Positions 1 through 10,972 of a stretch of DNA of 64,000 bases are shown here, in pieces. The stretch lies in NCBI GenBank assembly GCA_012932865.1, contig SAXG01000015.1, forward strand, positions 558,001 to 622,000, read 5' to 3'. Each line of letters starts with the position of its first letter. Within the stretch, counting starts at the first letter, position 1. This DNA comes from Amylostereum areolatum. Lineage: Eukaryota > Basidiomycota > Agaricomycetes > Russulales > Stereaceae. The translations under genes were made by a program, and so were the position numbers. Below the pieces are notes generated by a model. It searched no databases. It had not been told where the DNA came from and saw only the letters and a list, made by a program, of their open reading frames with translations.

Positions 1-1
1 C

Positions 2-493
2 TCCAAACCCAAAGACGTCAAAGATGCCACGGGTACCATTCATGGAGGCAGTGGACAAGCCATGGACGTAGGCGCCGTCGACACCAAGGGATGCTGCTTT
101 AAGTGTGGAATGACCAACCACATCTCCAAGGACTGCAAAGTGTCGGTTGAATACATCCGAAAAAAGTGGGGACGCGATCGCTATAGCACGTCGCCCAATT
201 ACAAAGGACCCCGCTCCTCGAACACCCCGCGACCACCTCCCTTCAAACGCAACCCCAACCAGCAAGCACGGTCCCAGACCACGGAAGAATTCGCCTTGCC
301 CAAAGAATGGATCAACACTCTAGACGACAAGCAGTGAAAGATGATCCTCCGCGCCCTGGTGGAAACCGACGGCAAGACCACGCCGACGCCCAAGACGGAA
401 GCAAAGAAGAAGAAGAAAGACAAGGACAAGGTAGTTGACGACAGGAGCACCAAGAGCGGTGGATCAGATGCCGACACAGAGTCGGATTTTTAG
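2..493 (+). pseudogene. gag C-terminal part of element A (zinc knuckle)
   Basis: C-terminal part of a Gag nucleocapsid. A CCHC zinc knuckle (CCFKCGMTNHISKDC, 104-148) packages element RNA in this family. A basic, Pro/Arg-rich stretch and a Lys-rich tail (KKKKKDKDK) follow. The frame is open from base 2, has one in-frame TGA at 335-337, and otherwise continues to TAG at 491-493. The terminal stop sits directly after a T5 run (TCG GAT TTT TAG), and pol is open in the -1 frame from the same run. The capsid part lies upstream of the window. Confidence 0.8.
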
Positions 494-495
494 AG
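484..495 (+). other. gag-pol junction, T5 run abutting the gag stop (element A)
   Basis: The gag frame reads GAT TTT TAG. The -1 frame reads TTT TTA GAG and stays open into the pol ATG at 505. The same arrangement recurs at 19012-19021 (B), 41272-41281 (C), 46282-46292 (D) and 62075-62085 (E). It is a candidate -1 frameshift or stop/re-initiation site. The mechanism is inferred. Confidence 0.5.
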
Positions 496-3400
496 GGGCA
501 AAGGATGAACACGGCATCCAACACCTCAAAACCAGTTTCTAAATGGCCTCTTTCTCGCATTTTATCGTCTGGACTCTTGGTACCCTCTCGTTTCCCTGAC
601 CCGGATTTCTTCAATCGCTGGCCCCATTCTCGTTTACGATCACATGTACACTCCTCGTTGGAAAAGGACTCAGTGAGGACCGAGACTACGACGCGCGATA
701 GTTGGGGCGCGTCGCTGGACACAATTAAATCCCCTCCTCCCCCGTATATGTCGCTCTGCACGTCCAACATGACGTTAAACTGTGGCCCAGGTGTGAAGCC
801 TGCCCTCGAAAAGGACAAAGGAAAGAAGAAGTTCCCACTCGGATGGACCGCCTTCAACCCCGTCAACTGGACCGCCCCGAGAATCCTGGACTCGACCAAA
901 CCGCGGACCTTCACATGGACCGCGTTCAACCCCATCCTCCAAGTGCCACCTGTGAAAATCCCTAAGACATCGCGCACTCATGTGGGCACCATCCATAGGG
1001 AGAATACGGATGCCACCCGACCACCTCCCCGAGAGGAAGAGGGCATAGTTCGACCTCCTCAGGGCGGATACACGCCAGATCCTTCTTGTAAGGTTGGGGA
1101 CACGAAGCAGGAAAACGGGGACAGGGGTTGCATTGACAGGGAAATCCCGGTGGACCCGAGTATAGCTCGGGACAGGGGAGGCGCAATGGCAGGGGCGCCC
1201 CCCACAGGTGTAAATACATCACGGAAATATGCATTACCTGGAACCGCTCGTTGGACACTGAGACACTTAAGGGAAGACAAACCCGAAAGTGCAATTGCAG
1301 AACTTAGGATATGGACTCATTACAAACGACGCGAGGAAGCCACTCACGAAGCCATCCGAGAAATCAGTCAAATGAAGGATGAGCAGGCAATCCAAGTGCT
1401 GCACGAGCTTCACTCGCCCATGAGATTCATACGTTCCAACGGTCAACAGGAGCAGATCAATGTCCCCATCCAACTCCAATTTGGTCCAAAAACGATACAT
1501 GCCCAAGCCCTGATCGACAGCGGATGTACGGGGTCGTGCATTGATGAAGCCTTCGTCAAAAAGCACGACATTCCCACTCGGAAAACTGCACGACCCATTC
1601 CGGTTTAAAATGCAGATGGAACCCACAACTCGGGAGGACCAATAACCAAGTATGTCACGGCGCACGTAACCATTCATGGACACAAAGAGGACTTCGACTT
1701 AGCGGTTTCACACCTCGGAATGAACATCTACATCGGGCATGAATGGCTTCGACAGCATAACCCATCAATCAATTGGACAGAAGGGACCATCACGTTTGAC
1801 AGATGCCCCAAGGAATGCCAACCTGCGAACTTCAACATTGACGAGGAAGACAAGGAAACACCCGACAAACTCTATCCTCTAGAAGAAGGCGAACAATTAT
1901 ACGCCTTTGACTGGGAAGGTTATAAATCGTCGGCCTCGCTGTACGTCAGGACACTCGCCTCGGACATCGCCATAGCGGAAAACGCGAAGAAAAAAGCTCA
2001 AACCTTCAGGGAACGTGTTCCCTTGAATTATCACGGGTTTAAGGACATCTTCGATAAAGGCGACTTTGACAAGCTGCCAAAAAGACAACCCTGGGACCAC
2101 GCCATTGAGCTCACACCAGATTTCACACCCATAGATTGCAAAGTCTACCCATTAACGCTCGACGAGCAAGGGAAATTAGATGACTTTCTCGAAGAAAACC
2201 TATGTTCCGGACGCATCCGCAACTCGAAATCCCCCATGGCCTCGCCGTTTTTCTTTATCAAAAAGAAGGACAGATTCCTCCGACCAGTGCAAGACTACAG
2301 ACAGCTTAACGACATGACCATAAAAAATCGCTACCTGCTCCCACTCGTACAGGAACTCCTCAATAAACTCAAAGGAGCCAAGGTCTTCACTAAACTCGAT
2401 GTACGCTGGGGATACAACAATGTTTGCATCAAAGAAGGAGACAAGTGGAAAGCCGCATTCCGCACCAACAAGGGGCTTTTTGAGCCAATGGTCATGTTCT
2501 TTGGCCTTACAAATTCACCTGCCACCTTCCAAGCCATGATGAATGACCTCTTCTGAGACCTGATCCACGAAGGCATCGTGGTTGTCTACCTCGACGACAT
2601 CCTCATTTTCATGGAGACACTCGAACAACACAGGCACACGGTCAAACAGGTGCTCCAGATCCTGCGCGACAACAACCTGTACCTAAAACCGGAAAAATGC
2701 GACTTTGAAAAGGAAGAGATCGAGTACCTCGGGATGATCGTAGGCAACGGAAGGGTTCAAATGGACCCCGCTAAAGTCACAGCCGTCACTAATTGGGCCG
2801 CCCCCACGTCCAAAAAGCAGCTGCAATTGTTCCTTGGATTTTGCAACTTCTACAGATGCTTCGTACCAGACTTCAGCCAAATCGCACATGAACTAACCAA
2901 GCTTACGGGCAATATGGACTGGGAATGGACAGACACCCAGCAGATGGCCTTCGATGAGCTCAAACATCGAATTACATCACAGCCGGTTCTAGCCATCTCC
3001 ACAGACGATGAAAAATTCCGCGTGGAAGCTGACTCGTCCAATTACGCCACCGGGGCAGTACTGTCGCAGAAACAAGCCAATGGCCACTGGCACCCTATCG
3101 CCTACTTTTCCAAGGCATTAAGCCCGGTGGAGCGTAACTATGAAATCTACGATAAAGAACTACTGGCGATCATGGCGGCCTTGGACTAATGGTGCCAATA
3201 CCTCATGGGCGCAAGGCAACCGTTTGACATCTGGACTGATCATCGCAACCTAACGTAGCGCAAAAACTTAACCGACGACAAGCAAGGTGGCTAATGGAAC
3301 TACAAGAGTACGATTTCACCCTGACGCACAAGGCCGGCGACCAAATGGGCAAGCCCGACGCCATTTCCCGACAAGTGGGGCTTGAAAAAGGGGGGAAATG

Positions 3401-3833
3401 ACAACAAAGATGTTGTACTCCTGAAACCCGAACTGTTCCGTGCCCTAATCATGGCACCCTTATACTCAGAAATCACGATTGACGGACCAGAAAATGCCTT
3501 CATCGCGCGCATAAAAGGGACGACCAAGCAAGACAATTTAGTGAAACGAGCGCTGGCAATGAAAGTCAAAGGATGGAAGGAACAAGAAGGCAATCTTTTC
3601 ACGTTCCAACAACGGATCTACGTCCCCCGAGATAAGAAGCTACGAGCGGACATCATCCAGGCCCATCATGACGGACAACTCAATGGACACCCAGGACGCT
3701 ACAAAACACACGAGCTTATCACGCGCAACTATTGGTGGCCTGCGATAAGGAACAATGTACGAAAATATGTCGAAGGCTGCGAAACATGTCAACGGAACAA
3801 AATATGCCACGACCAAATCGCCGCCCCGTTACA
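487..3833 (+). pseudogene. pol 5' part of element A (protease, RT, RNase H, integrase zinc finger)
   Basis: Aspartic protease with active-site DSGC (near 1515), followed by the GHEWLRQHNPSINW segment. Reverse transcriptase has SPFFFIKKKD, FTKLDVRWGYNNV, FFGLTNSPATFQ and the catalytic box VVYLDDILIF (2581). RNase H has EADSSNYATGAVLSQ and NYEIYDKELLAI. The integrase HHCC zinc finger runs HHDGQLNGHPG to CETCQRN (3664-3795). In-frame stops occur at 1606-1608, 2554-2556 and 3187-3189. A deletion and frame changes disrupt the RNase H C-terminus (about 3255-3385). About 300 residues between the gag junction and the protease are Pro/Arg-rich and unassigned. The gene is dead, but the domains are unambiguous. 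Confidence 0.88.
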
Positions 3834-4605
3834 CTTGGTGGGGAGTGGGCCATTGCGAGCATGGCAGTACGGTTCCTCACATTTTTAGATCCCAAGGTCA
3901 GATTTTTTGAACCCTGGTGTTCACATTTTTGTAGGCAGAGTTCAATGCTCATGCTATTTTGTGCTAGGGTGCGGGAGCATGCAAGCACTCACACTATTGT
4001 ATGTTGGATGGGAGCATGCAAGTGCTCACACCATTTTGTGTGGAAAGGGGGGGTGGGAGCACGCAAGCGCTCACACTGTTTTGTGTTGGGTGTGGGAGCG
4101 TGGAAGCGCTCACACCATTTTGTGTGGAGAAGGGGAGACAGGAGGGTGCAAATGCTCCAGCTAATTTGTGTTAGATATGGGAGCGCTGACACTATTTGTG
4201 CTGAGGTGTGGGAGCACGCAAGCACTCACACTGTTTGTGCTGGGGTGCGGGAGCACGCAAGCACTCACGCTATTTTGCATTGAGTGGGTGAGCACGCAAG
4301 CACTCACACTATTTGTACTGAGGTGCGTGAGCACGCAAGCGCTGACACTATTTGTGCTGGGGTGTGCGGGTTGAGCACGGGCATGGGTGGGTTGAGCACG
4401 GGCTTGGGGGTTGGCGTCACGGGAACACAGGCACGGTCGGCTTGTGGGTGCGCAGGTGTGGGTGTGGTCATTGAGGACACAGTCATTGAGGGCGCGGTTG
4501 CAGGTGTTGAGCGCGCTGACGGAGAGGGGACGAGGAGACGAGGAGGAGGAGGAGGAAAACACGGAGCACGACGACGTGTCGCGTCTCGGCAGTTGCCAAG
4601 GTGCG
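3834..4605 (+). repeat. Insert with degenerate minisatellite, family R
   Basis: Interrupts the integrase of element A. It begins ACTTGGTGGGGAGTGGGCC and continues through a unique head (to about 3960). Roughly a dozen imperfect repeats of a 35-45 bp unit follow, with core GGGAGCACGCAAGCGCTCACAC and TATTTTGTGCTGGG. A G-rich tail completes it (about 4360-4600). The same head and repeats recur inverted at 29139-29650, so this is a dispersed family. About 55 bp of integrase sequence is present on both sides (3779-3833 and 4606-4660) with roughly 10% mismatch. I see no transposase or terminal inverted repeats. ORFs across it are low-complexity shadows. Confidence 0.75.
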
Positions 4606-5810
4606 AAACATGTCAGCGAAACAAAATACGCCACGACCAAATCGCTGCCCCGATACACCCGCATGAACCCCCCAACGGACCCTGGGAACGTGTCTCCATT
4701 GACTTTGTGATGCCACTGCCCATCTCGGAAGGATACAATGTGATCTGCAACGTCAACTGCATGAGCACCAAACAAGCCGTATTCTGGGCTACGACCAAGG
4801 ACCTTACCGAGGATGAATTAGCCAAAGAATTCCTCCGCAATGTTGTGCCCCACCACGGAGTCCCACGCAAGGTCGTCAGTGATCATGGCAGCGTGTTCGT
4901 CTCCAAGTTCACCAAAGCGCTGTGCGACCAATTGGGCATCGAAGCCAACCCCTCTATGGCATACTACCCCCAGACAGACGGACAGACCGAACGTTCCAAC
5001 ATGACCATGGAGAACTACCTCCGCATCTATGTGAACCATTGCCAAGACGACTGGGCCCACTTCCTCCCACTAGCCATGACGGTGTTCAACAATATGACCC
5101 ACTCCTCCATTGGCATGTCCCCCAACTTCGCCAATTATGGTCGTGAACTCTACCTCGGAACAAACCTACGCCGCGAAACAGTCAACCCCACCACCGATGA
5201 ACTTGCCCAACGCATGAGGGACATCTACACAGAGGCCCGCTCCACCCTCAAAGCTGCCTAGGACGATCAAAAGTGATTCTACGACCGAAACAAAAGCGAC
5301 CCCGTGGACTATCATGTCGGAGACTTCGTATGGCTGGAAGCCAAAACCCGTGATGGACAGACAGTCGTCCACACGGTACGACCAATGCAGAAACTCGACA
5401 CCAAACGATTTGGGCCATTCAAAATCCCAAAGAAAGTCGGAGCCTCCGCATACCATCTCCAGCTCCCAAAAACATGGGGACGCAAGCACCCAGTCTTCAA
5501 CAAATCCCTCCTGTCCCCGCACAACGGTCCCGCCTTCGACATCCAGAAAAAGACACCTCCCCCCCCACCCAACCTTGTCAAAGGAGAAGAATTCTACGAG
5601 GTAGAATCCATCACCGACGCCCGCAAAAAGAAGGGACGTCTCGAATTTTTGGTCCACTGGAAAGGGTACGACAGGAGCGAAGACACGTGGGAGCCCAAGG
5701 CAAATCTGGGAAAAGCCAAGAAACCCCTGGATGACTTCTACCGCCACCACCCCACCCCAATCCGACTACTCAAGTGGCTATTAATACGTCGAATAAGCCA
5801 CAGAAGATAG
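4606..5810 (+). pseudogene. pol 3' part of element A (integrase core, chromodomain)
   Basis: Resumes at the duplicated CETCQRNKI motif and encodes the integrase catalytic core. The three acidic residues are visible: Asp in SIDFVMPLP, Asp in VVSDHGSVF and Glu in TDGQTERSN. A GPY/F module follows (KRFGPFKI...HLQLPKTWGRKHPVF). The chromodomain (EEFYEVESI, FLVHWKGYDRSEDTWEP) is at about 5587-5710. Two stops lie between core and C-terminus (TAG 5259-5261 and a TGA near 5272). The frame ends at 5810. The residues of the DDE triad are intact although the gene is not. Confidence 0.87.
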
Positions 5811-5986
5811 AAGCCAACCATCCTACCATGAAGGCTGTCCATAAGCGTCTAGACAAACATCTTGTGCGCCGAGGGTCTACCCAATGTTCCAAGCTCCGCG
5901 CAGAAGTCAGGAACCCTGACAACGCTGCACCTGACATCCTTATAAATCTGGATTCAATGAGGACATTGAATCTAATGGGAAGGTGA

Positions 5987-6457
5987 TGTCATGAACACCA
6001 CTATTTCGGGCATCTCGGACACCTTGGGAACCTCGGGGATATTATCCCAATTCATTTTCTTTTCTTTCTTTATCTGACACCTTATTGTTTAGTCATACTC
6101 CGCCGCTCCGCTCCAGATCCGGCTCATCCTTATTGTCTCGCTTACTGATCCCACTGCGCATTACATCATAGTACTGCACATGACATCATATCGCTCTGAA
6201 CCCGGCTCATCCTTATTGTCTCGCTTACTGATCTTGCTGCGCACGTATCTATACTTAGCTCTGCTTACTGACCGCCGTGTGTCGTGGCTTACTAAGTGAC
6301 TCCGCCTCGTAGTATATAAGGACTCCGTTCCTCCTGTACATATTCCCCATCTCGACCTGGTCAATACTACCGGCCTTATCCTCCTCGTTCCTCCTCGTCT
6401 CACTATCCTGTGTCACACGTTGTCGCCTAGTGCTCGTCACTAAGGCCGTTGCTGACA
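5987..6457 (+). repeat. LTR of family A (3' LTR of element A)
   Basis: A 471-bp LTR, TGTCATGAACACC to GTTGCTGACA, with TG...CA ends. A TATATAAGG box lies near 6313. A purine-rich tract (AATGGGAAGG) precedes the left end, as expected for the plus-strand primer. A related LTR lies at 6763-7223. Confidence 0.8.
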
Positions 6458-6772
6458 GCACCTGCACCTCCACCCCCAGAGTTAGTCCAAGGAGAGGAAG
6501 TCTATGAGGTCGAAAAAGATTATAGACTCTAAGAAGGTTGGTTGCGGCTTCAAGTACCTCGTCAAATGGAAGGGCTACCCAGACAATGACAATACTTGGG
6601 AGCCTCTCGCCAATCTTCAGAATGCCAAGAAACGTATCGACGACTTCCACCATGAACATCCAGGTGCCCCAAAACCAACATGCCTTAATCGTTGGGAACC
6701 CCTGTCGGAAGAAGAAGCTGGGTCTGATTGCGACGAGGACGTCGAATCTAAGGAAGGGGTGATGTCATGAAC
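6458..6772 (+). pseudogene. Chromodomain-only pol fragment between two family A LTRs
   Basis: Encodes just the integrase C-terminal chromodomain: EEVYEVEKIIDSKK, KYLVKWKGYPDNDNTWEP, IDDFHHEHPGAPKP. A one-base insertion in the A run near 6513 breaks the frame. The frame ends VESKEGVMS with its TGA inside the LTR start (GGGGTGATGTCATGA), so pol of this family terminates inside the LTR. It directly follows the upstream LTR with no primer-binding site, so it is an internal deletion product or a recombination scar. Confidence 0.78.
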
Positions 6773-7223
6773 GGTCTATAATTTTCTTTTACTTTACATT
6801 GGTTACACGCTTTAGGACTTATCGGCTTATCACCGGTCCGGCTCCACTTCGGCCCGGACCCGGTTCATCCATATCCCACCCAGGCCCACGTGACTCATCT
6901 CGGCCCGAGTCTGACTCCTTTCCCCTGACTCATGCTGTACAATAAATACTGACTCATGCTGTGCTCTTTTACATACAACTGCTTACTTATACTTGGTCTG
7001 CTTACTGATCGCCATGTATTGGTTGCTTACCTAAGTCTCTCTCCTCTCATGTATATAAGGCTCACTCTCGCTGTACATATTCCCTATCTCGAGCTAGTCA
7101 ATTCTACCAACTTTGCTTGCTTTCCCTTGTCTGTTGCCGTGTCTGATCGGCTCCCCTCCGTCGTCCTCATCTTCTAGTCAGCTGTGTCGTGACTTGGTGC
7201 TGTCGCACTAGTCATTGCTGACA
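6763..7223 (+). repeat. Second LTR of family A
   Basis: A 461-bp LTR, TGTCATGAACGG to ATTGCTGACA, preceded by the purine tract AAGGAAGGGG. It shares ends and the TATATAAGG region (about 7052) with 5987-6457. No 5-bp target duplication is seen between 5982-5986 (GGTGA) and 7224-7228 (GATAC). Confidence 0.78.
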
Positions 7224-7229
7224 GATACG

Positions 7230-9660
7230 GAGTCTCGAGTGCGGCGGTGGAGAGACTATTGCAGGATAAGTCATTAGTACCAATGGAGGTGAGGCAGACC
7301 CATTGGTGTTATATTTCAACTGACGAGGCTGCTGTTCCTCACAGAATGCATTCTCGTCAAGGCTGGGACATCTAGGGCTCAATATCAACACAATTTTAAC
7401 CCCCGACATCCTGCATGATTTCGAGCTAGGAGTGTGGAAGTCCCTTTTCATTCATCTGCTCCACCTAGTGGAATACCACGGTCCTGAATATTTACATGAG
7501 CTGGATCGCAGGTGCAGTTCTATGTTTCAGTTGCTCTGAGAAGGCCGCTGAAGCCTTATTAGATATCGCGTGATCCCCGTTTTTGGTTCCGATACCATCC
7601 GTAAGTTCTCAAAAAATGTATCCGATCTCAAACAACTGGCCGCCAGGGACTACGAGGACTTACTGCAAGTATGTGTATAAGTTTTTCCGCACGCTGATCG
7701 GTCCTAAACACTATGTAGTGTGCCATCCCGGTTTTTGAAGATCTGTTACCAGTCGCATCCGACAATCGCCGCCTTCTTCGACTGTTGTTCATTGCCAGCG
7801 CATTGGCATGGATTAGCCAAGTTACGTCTTCATACAGACGAAACCAGTCAAGATCCTCAAATCCTGTAACAAAGGCCCTGGGTCGAGCGCTTCGCAATTT
7901 CAAGAAAAATGTCTGCGACAAGTATGCGACAACTGAACTTAGCCATGAATATGAGGCCCGGCTACACCGTGAGGCTAAGAAGGTGGAGAAGGAAGCCAAG
8001 GCGGCTGCTGTAAGCACTCTTTTGAACAGCTACTATTTTGACACTGATGTTATTTGTTGGAAAACCAGGCAGGAGCACTGCTCGCAGGGCACCCGCAATG
8101 TTACTAAACCTTCCGCGCTAGCAAGATCACAACACAAACTCATGAAGGGCCTGAATCTGAACACCATCAAGGTTCACAACTTGGGTGATGTTCCGTTCTA
8201 TGTCCTATGGGCCGGGTTCACTGAATCATATGGAACTGGAAGAGTATGTTGACCTGCTCCTCGATAGGCAAAGGACTAGCTGACGTAGTGACAGATGGAG
8301 ACACAGCATCAATGGGGTAAAACACAGTACCGACGAACAAACAAGAAGGATTTCATCATTCAAATAATTCGTATTGACCGCTGGCAGCGGCGCGTGCGGG
8401 CTATTCAGCATGCACACCAGCAGATCCCAGAGTTTAAAAGCCATCTGGCTACAGACGACTCAACCCAGTATCACATCGGGAAGACGGAGAACCACCCCAT
8501 AAACATGCCCGACTTCTACCTGAGACACGCTCTCGATCCTGCCACGAAGGATACTGCCACACGTCTTGTTATGATTTCTCTGTAGACTCATATACCTTCA
8601 TAGGGATTTTCTCGGAAGCTATACAAACATCTCCTCGAACGCATACAAGTCATTCACAGCAATGAACGGGATCGGGCTGCACGGCAGTTTCGAGCCAGCC
8701 TCTCCCCGACAAACTGCCCTCCTCCAAAAATGACTGATGTCACGATCAAGGGAAATTGGCTGTACCAGCATGCTACCATGACGGTGCACACTATACGGCC
8801 TACAATGTCCGCCGTGATCAAGACGTCCTAGGTCCTGATACGCCTCAGCACAATGTCATGCTCCTCGCATCTGCAGCAAACAACGAAGACAGATCACCCT
8901 GGCTAGCACCATATTGCTATGCGCAGTGTGCTTGGAATCTACCATGCTAACATCATCTATACATACCCAGACACTCTAGATTACGGCTCAAGGCGTGTCG
9001 ATTTCTTATAGGGTTCAGTTGGATACGAGCAAGAGGCGTTTACGGCCAGTAACGCTTGGCCTCAAAAAGCTCTCATTCCAGCCTTCCAGCGATGAAGACT
9101 CTTTTGGCTTCATCGACCCATCCTCTATTTTGCATGGCAGCCATATTGTACCACGATTCGCACTGTCAACGAAAGTATGCGGATGGTGTCGGTGCATCGG
9201 TCTTGGCTCGGGAAGGCGAGGATTGGAATCAGTATTATGTGACTCGGTACATCTACTACTAGTACAGCATCCTATGACGATTATCTTACGACGGGACATT
9301 AACTGTGGTGAATAGGTTTGTAGACCGCAATACCATCATGCGTAATCATTGGGCCTGTGGAGTCGGCCACACGTATTCACTGCACAGACGAGGCAAGAGA
9401 TGATGCAGCTAGGTGTAGCAGCTCGGCCCCGCCCCAGTTTGGTTGCGACGAGCCGACAAGTGAATCTGAAGACTCTGAAGATGATGCCGTGCCATCCTTC
9501 CCAGCACAGCGCCGTCCTCGACATCCACTATCCACCTATACTGACGAGAGGCAGGACGTGCCACCCGATGAATATTTCGGCTCTGACAACAAAGCGGATG
9601 AAGCTATTTCGGACTGGGAAGATACTGACATTGACGATATCGATGGTGGTTTTGATTGAC
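7230..9660 (+). pseudogene. Decayed basidiomycete Plavaka/CACTA-like transposase gene
   Basis: Scattered protein pieces in changing frames match a large transposase-like family that is abundant in Agaricomycetes. The diagnostic piece is TPDILHDFELGVWKSLF (about 7400-7450). SDTIRKFSKNVSDLKQLAARDYEDLLQ (two pieces, about 7580-7670), LGRALRNFKKNVCDKYATTEL (two pieces, about 7880-7935) and the KVHNLGDV / ESYGTG / HQWGKTQYRRTNKKDFIIQI series (8160-8365) follow. The gene ends with an acidic tail (SDWEDTDIDDIDGGFD, TGA at 9657-9659). Frame jumps, stops and likely unspliced introns interrupt it. Assignment to Plavaka rather than another CACTA/KDZ-type lineage rests on remembered family motifs. Confidence 0.6.
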
Positions 9661-9689
9661 AAGTACACCTCCCATGTATGGTACAAGTA

Positions 9690-10103
9690 ATGCTAAGCAT
9701 CCTTCCCCAATTGGCCCCCTTGTTGCCCCCGCTGAAGTTCCTGCAAGGCAGCTGTCACCTGGGCCAATTCATGCCGGGTACTGTCTAGGGCTGCCCTCGA
9801 TTTTTCCCGCTCCACCTGGTAAGTTTTGCTGATATTCTTGGCCATGAAGAACCAGTGTTGGAGCTCGATGCATACTTTCCATTGAACGAGGTAACAGTCA
9901 GTTGAGTTCCAAGATGAGCTCACACTCGGATTGCACACGCTTGAGGGCTTCATCATAGAGAGCATGGTGGGCATCATCAACATCCCCTGAGGAATGGTGG
10001 CTAGGATGAAGAACAGGAGAGAAGGGATGGTAAGGCGCCACTCACAGAGGGCAGGAACCTCAGGCTGCTAGATATTCCTCCACCTCCTCCTCCACCGCCA
10101 TGT
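9690..10103 (-). pseudogene. 3' end of an unrecognised gene, coiled coil, one intron
   Basis: Minus-strand piece starting MAVEEEVEEYLAA (about 10100). A plausible intron of GTGAGT...CATCCTAG (about 10003-10045) follows. The piece ends in a charged helix (SKTYQVEREKSRAALDSTRH, then ELAQVTAALQELQRGQQGG) with its stop near 9693. Frame breaks lie between DAHHALYDEALKRVQSECEL and the final helix. It resembles C-terminal tails of KDZ-type transposase genes, but I cannot assign it firmly. Confidence 0.35.
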
Positions 10104-10950
10104 CTGAATAGCGTGCAGTGGTAAGTGTACAAGGATCGCGTTTAAAGACTTTGATTATGCACTTGATATGGCGGTTAACCAAGGACATAAAGCACCAGCT
10201 GTCGGTTCTTTGAATATGCGTTCATAGACGTCGTGAGCGTAGTCGGACCCGTCAGGCATGAATGAAGAAGTAAGATGGAGGGATTTCGCGCAAGAACTGA
10301 GTCCCAACTTGTTGAACAAAGAGTCACGTGACCTGCGACGAAGAACTCAGACAGCGTGCCCAAGTCATTGAGCTCACTTTCCCCACTCAAAGCTCCCCAC
10401 CCCACATCATACACATCGTCCGTCTCTTCTCGTGCCCACTTAAATATTGCATGATTTTATCTGCCTTTTGTCCGATGAGGTTCACAACGACGAAGACAAC
10501 TCCGGAAACTGCTGGCAACAACAATGAACATCGACCTCACGTATCACTACTCCAACTTTCTCATCCACGAAGATGTTTCTACGTCGACTTTGTCACGCAG
10601 AAGTACGCCGCCGAATATTGCAACATCCATACGAACTCGTGAACAAGGTGTACCATCACATGTGGCCACGATGAAAAACCAGTCGATCTTACTCAGGTGA
10701 GTCTATACTTGTGCTGTCCTCCTCCCCTAAGTGTATTTAATAACTCTATTTTCCAAGTGGTGGCGAGACGAGCAGCGGCAGGCCAGAGTTTAGTCATCTA
10801 TTCAGGAAAACACCGTTCAGCAACCTCAGCGACACCGGTTCTCTCGCCCATGTGTGGAAGGTGCATGCTTTGTCTTCATAGGCGTGCCCACCCATGCCTA
10901 CCATTCTCCATTGTCCTCATCCTTGCCTTCTCACCAAGGTCGCCGGTTCC
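10104..10950. other. No recognisable gene
   Basis: About 850 bp between transposon relics and the ABC transporter relic. Minus-strand pieces such as DGSDYAHDVYERIFKEPTAG (about 10185-10260) look protein-like, but I recognise nothing. No repeat boundary is visible. Confidence 0.3.
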
Positions 10951-10972
10951 CGCGAACAAGGTCAACGCCTCG

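Larger units (their letters stand above)
1..6457 (+). mobile_element. Ty3/Gypsy chromovirus, family A, 5'-truncated by window
   Basis: Decayed LTR retrotransposon read left to right: gag zinc knuckle, protease, reverse transcriptase, RNase H, integrase, chromodomain, then a 3' LTR at 5987-6457 starting TGTCATGAAC and ending GCTGACA. The domain order with integrase after RNase H and a terminal chromodomain defines a Ty3/Gypsy chromovirus. The 5' LTR lies outside the window. The body holds many in-frame stops and one foreign insert (3834-4605), so it is not autonomous. A chromodomain is expected to target integration to heterochromatin (family knowledge). Confidence 0.9.
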
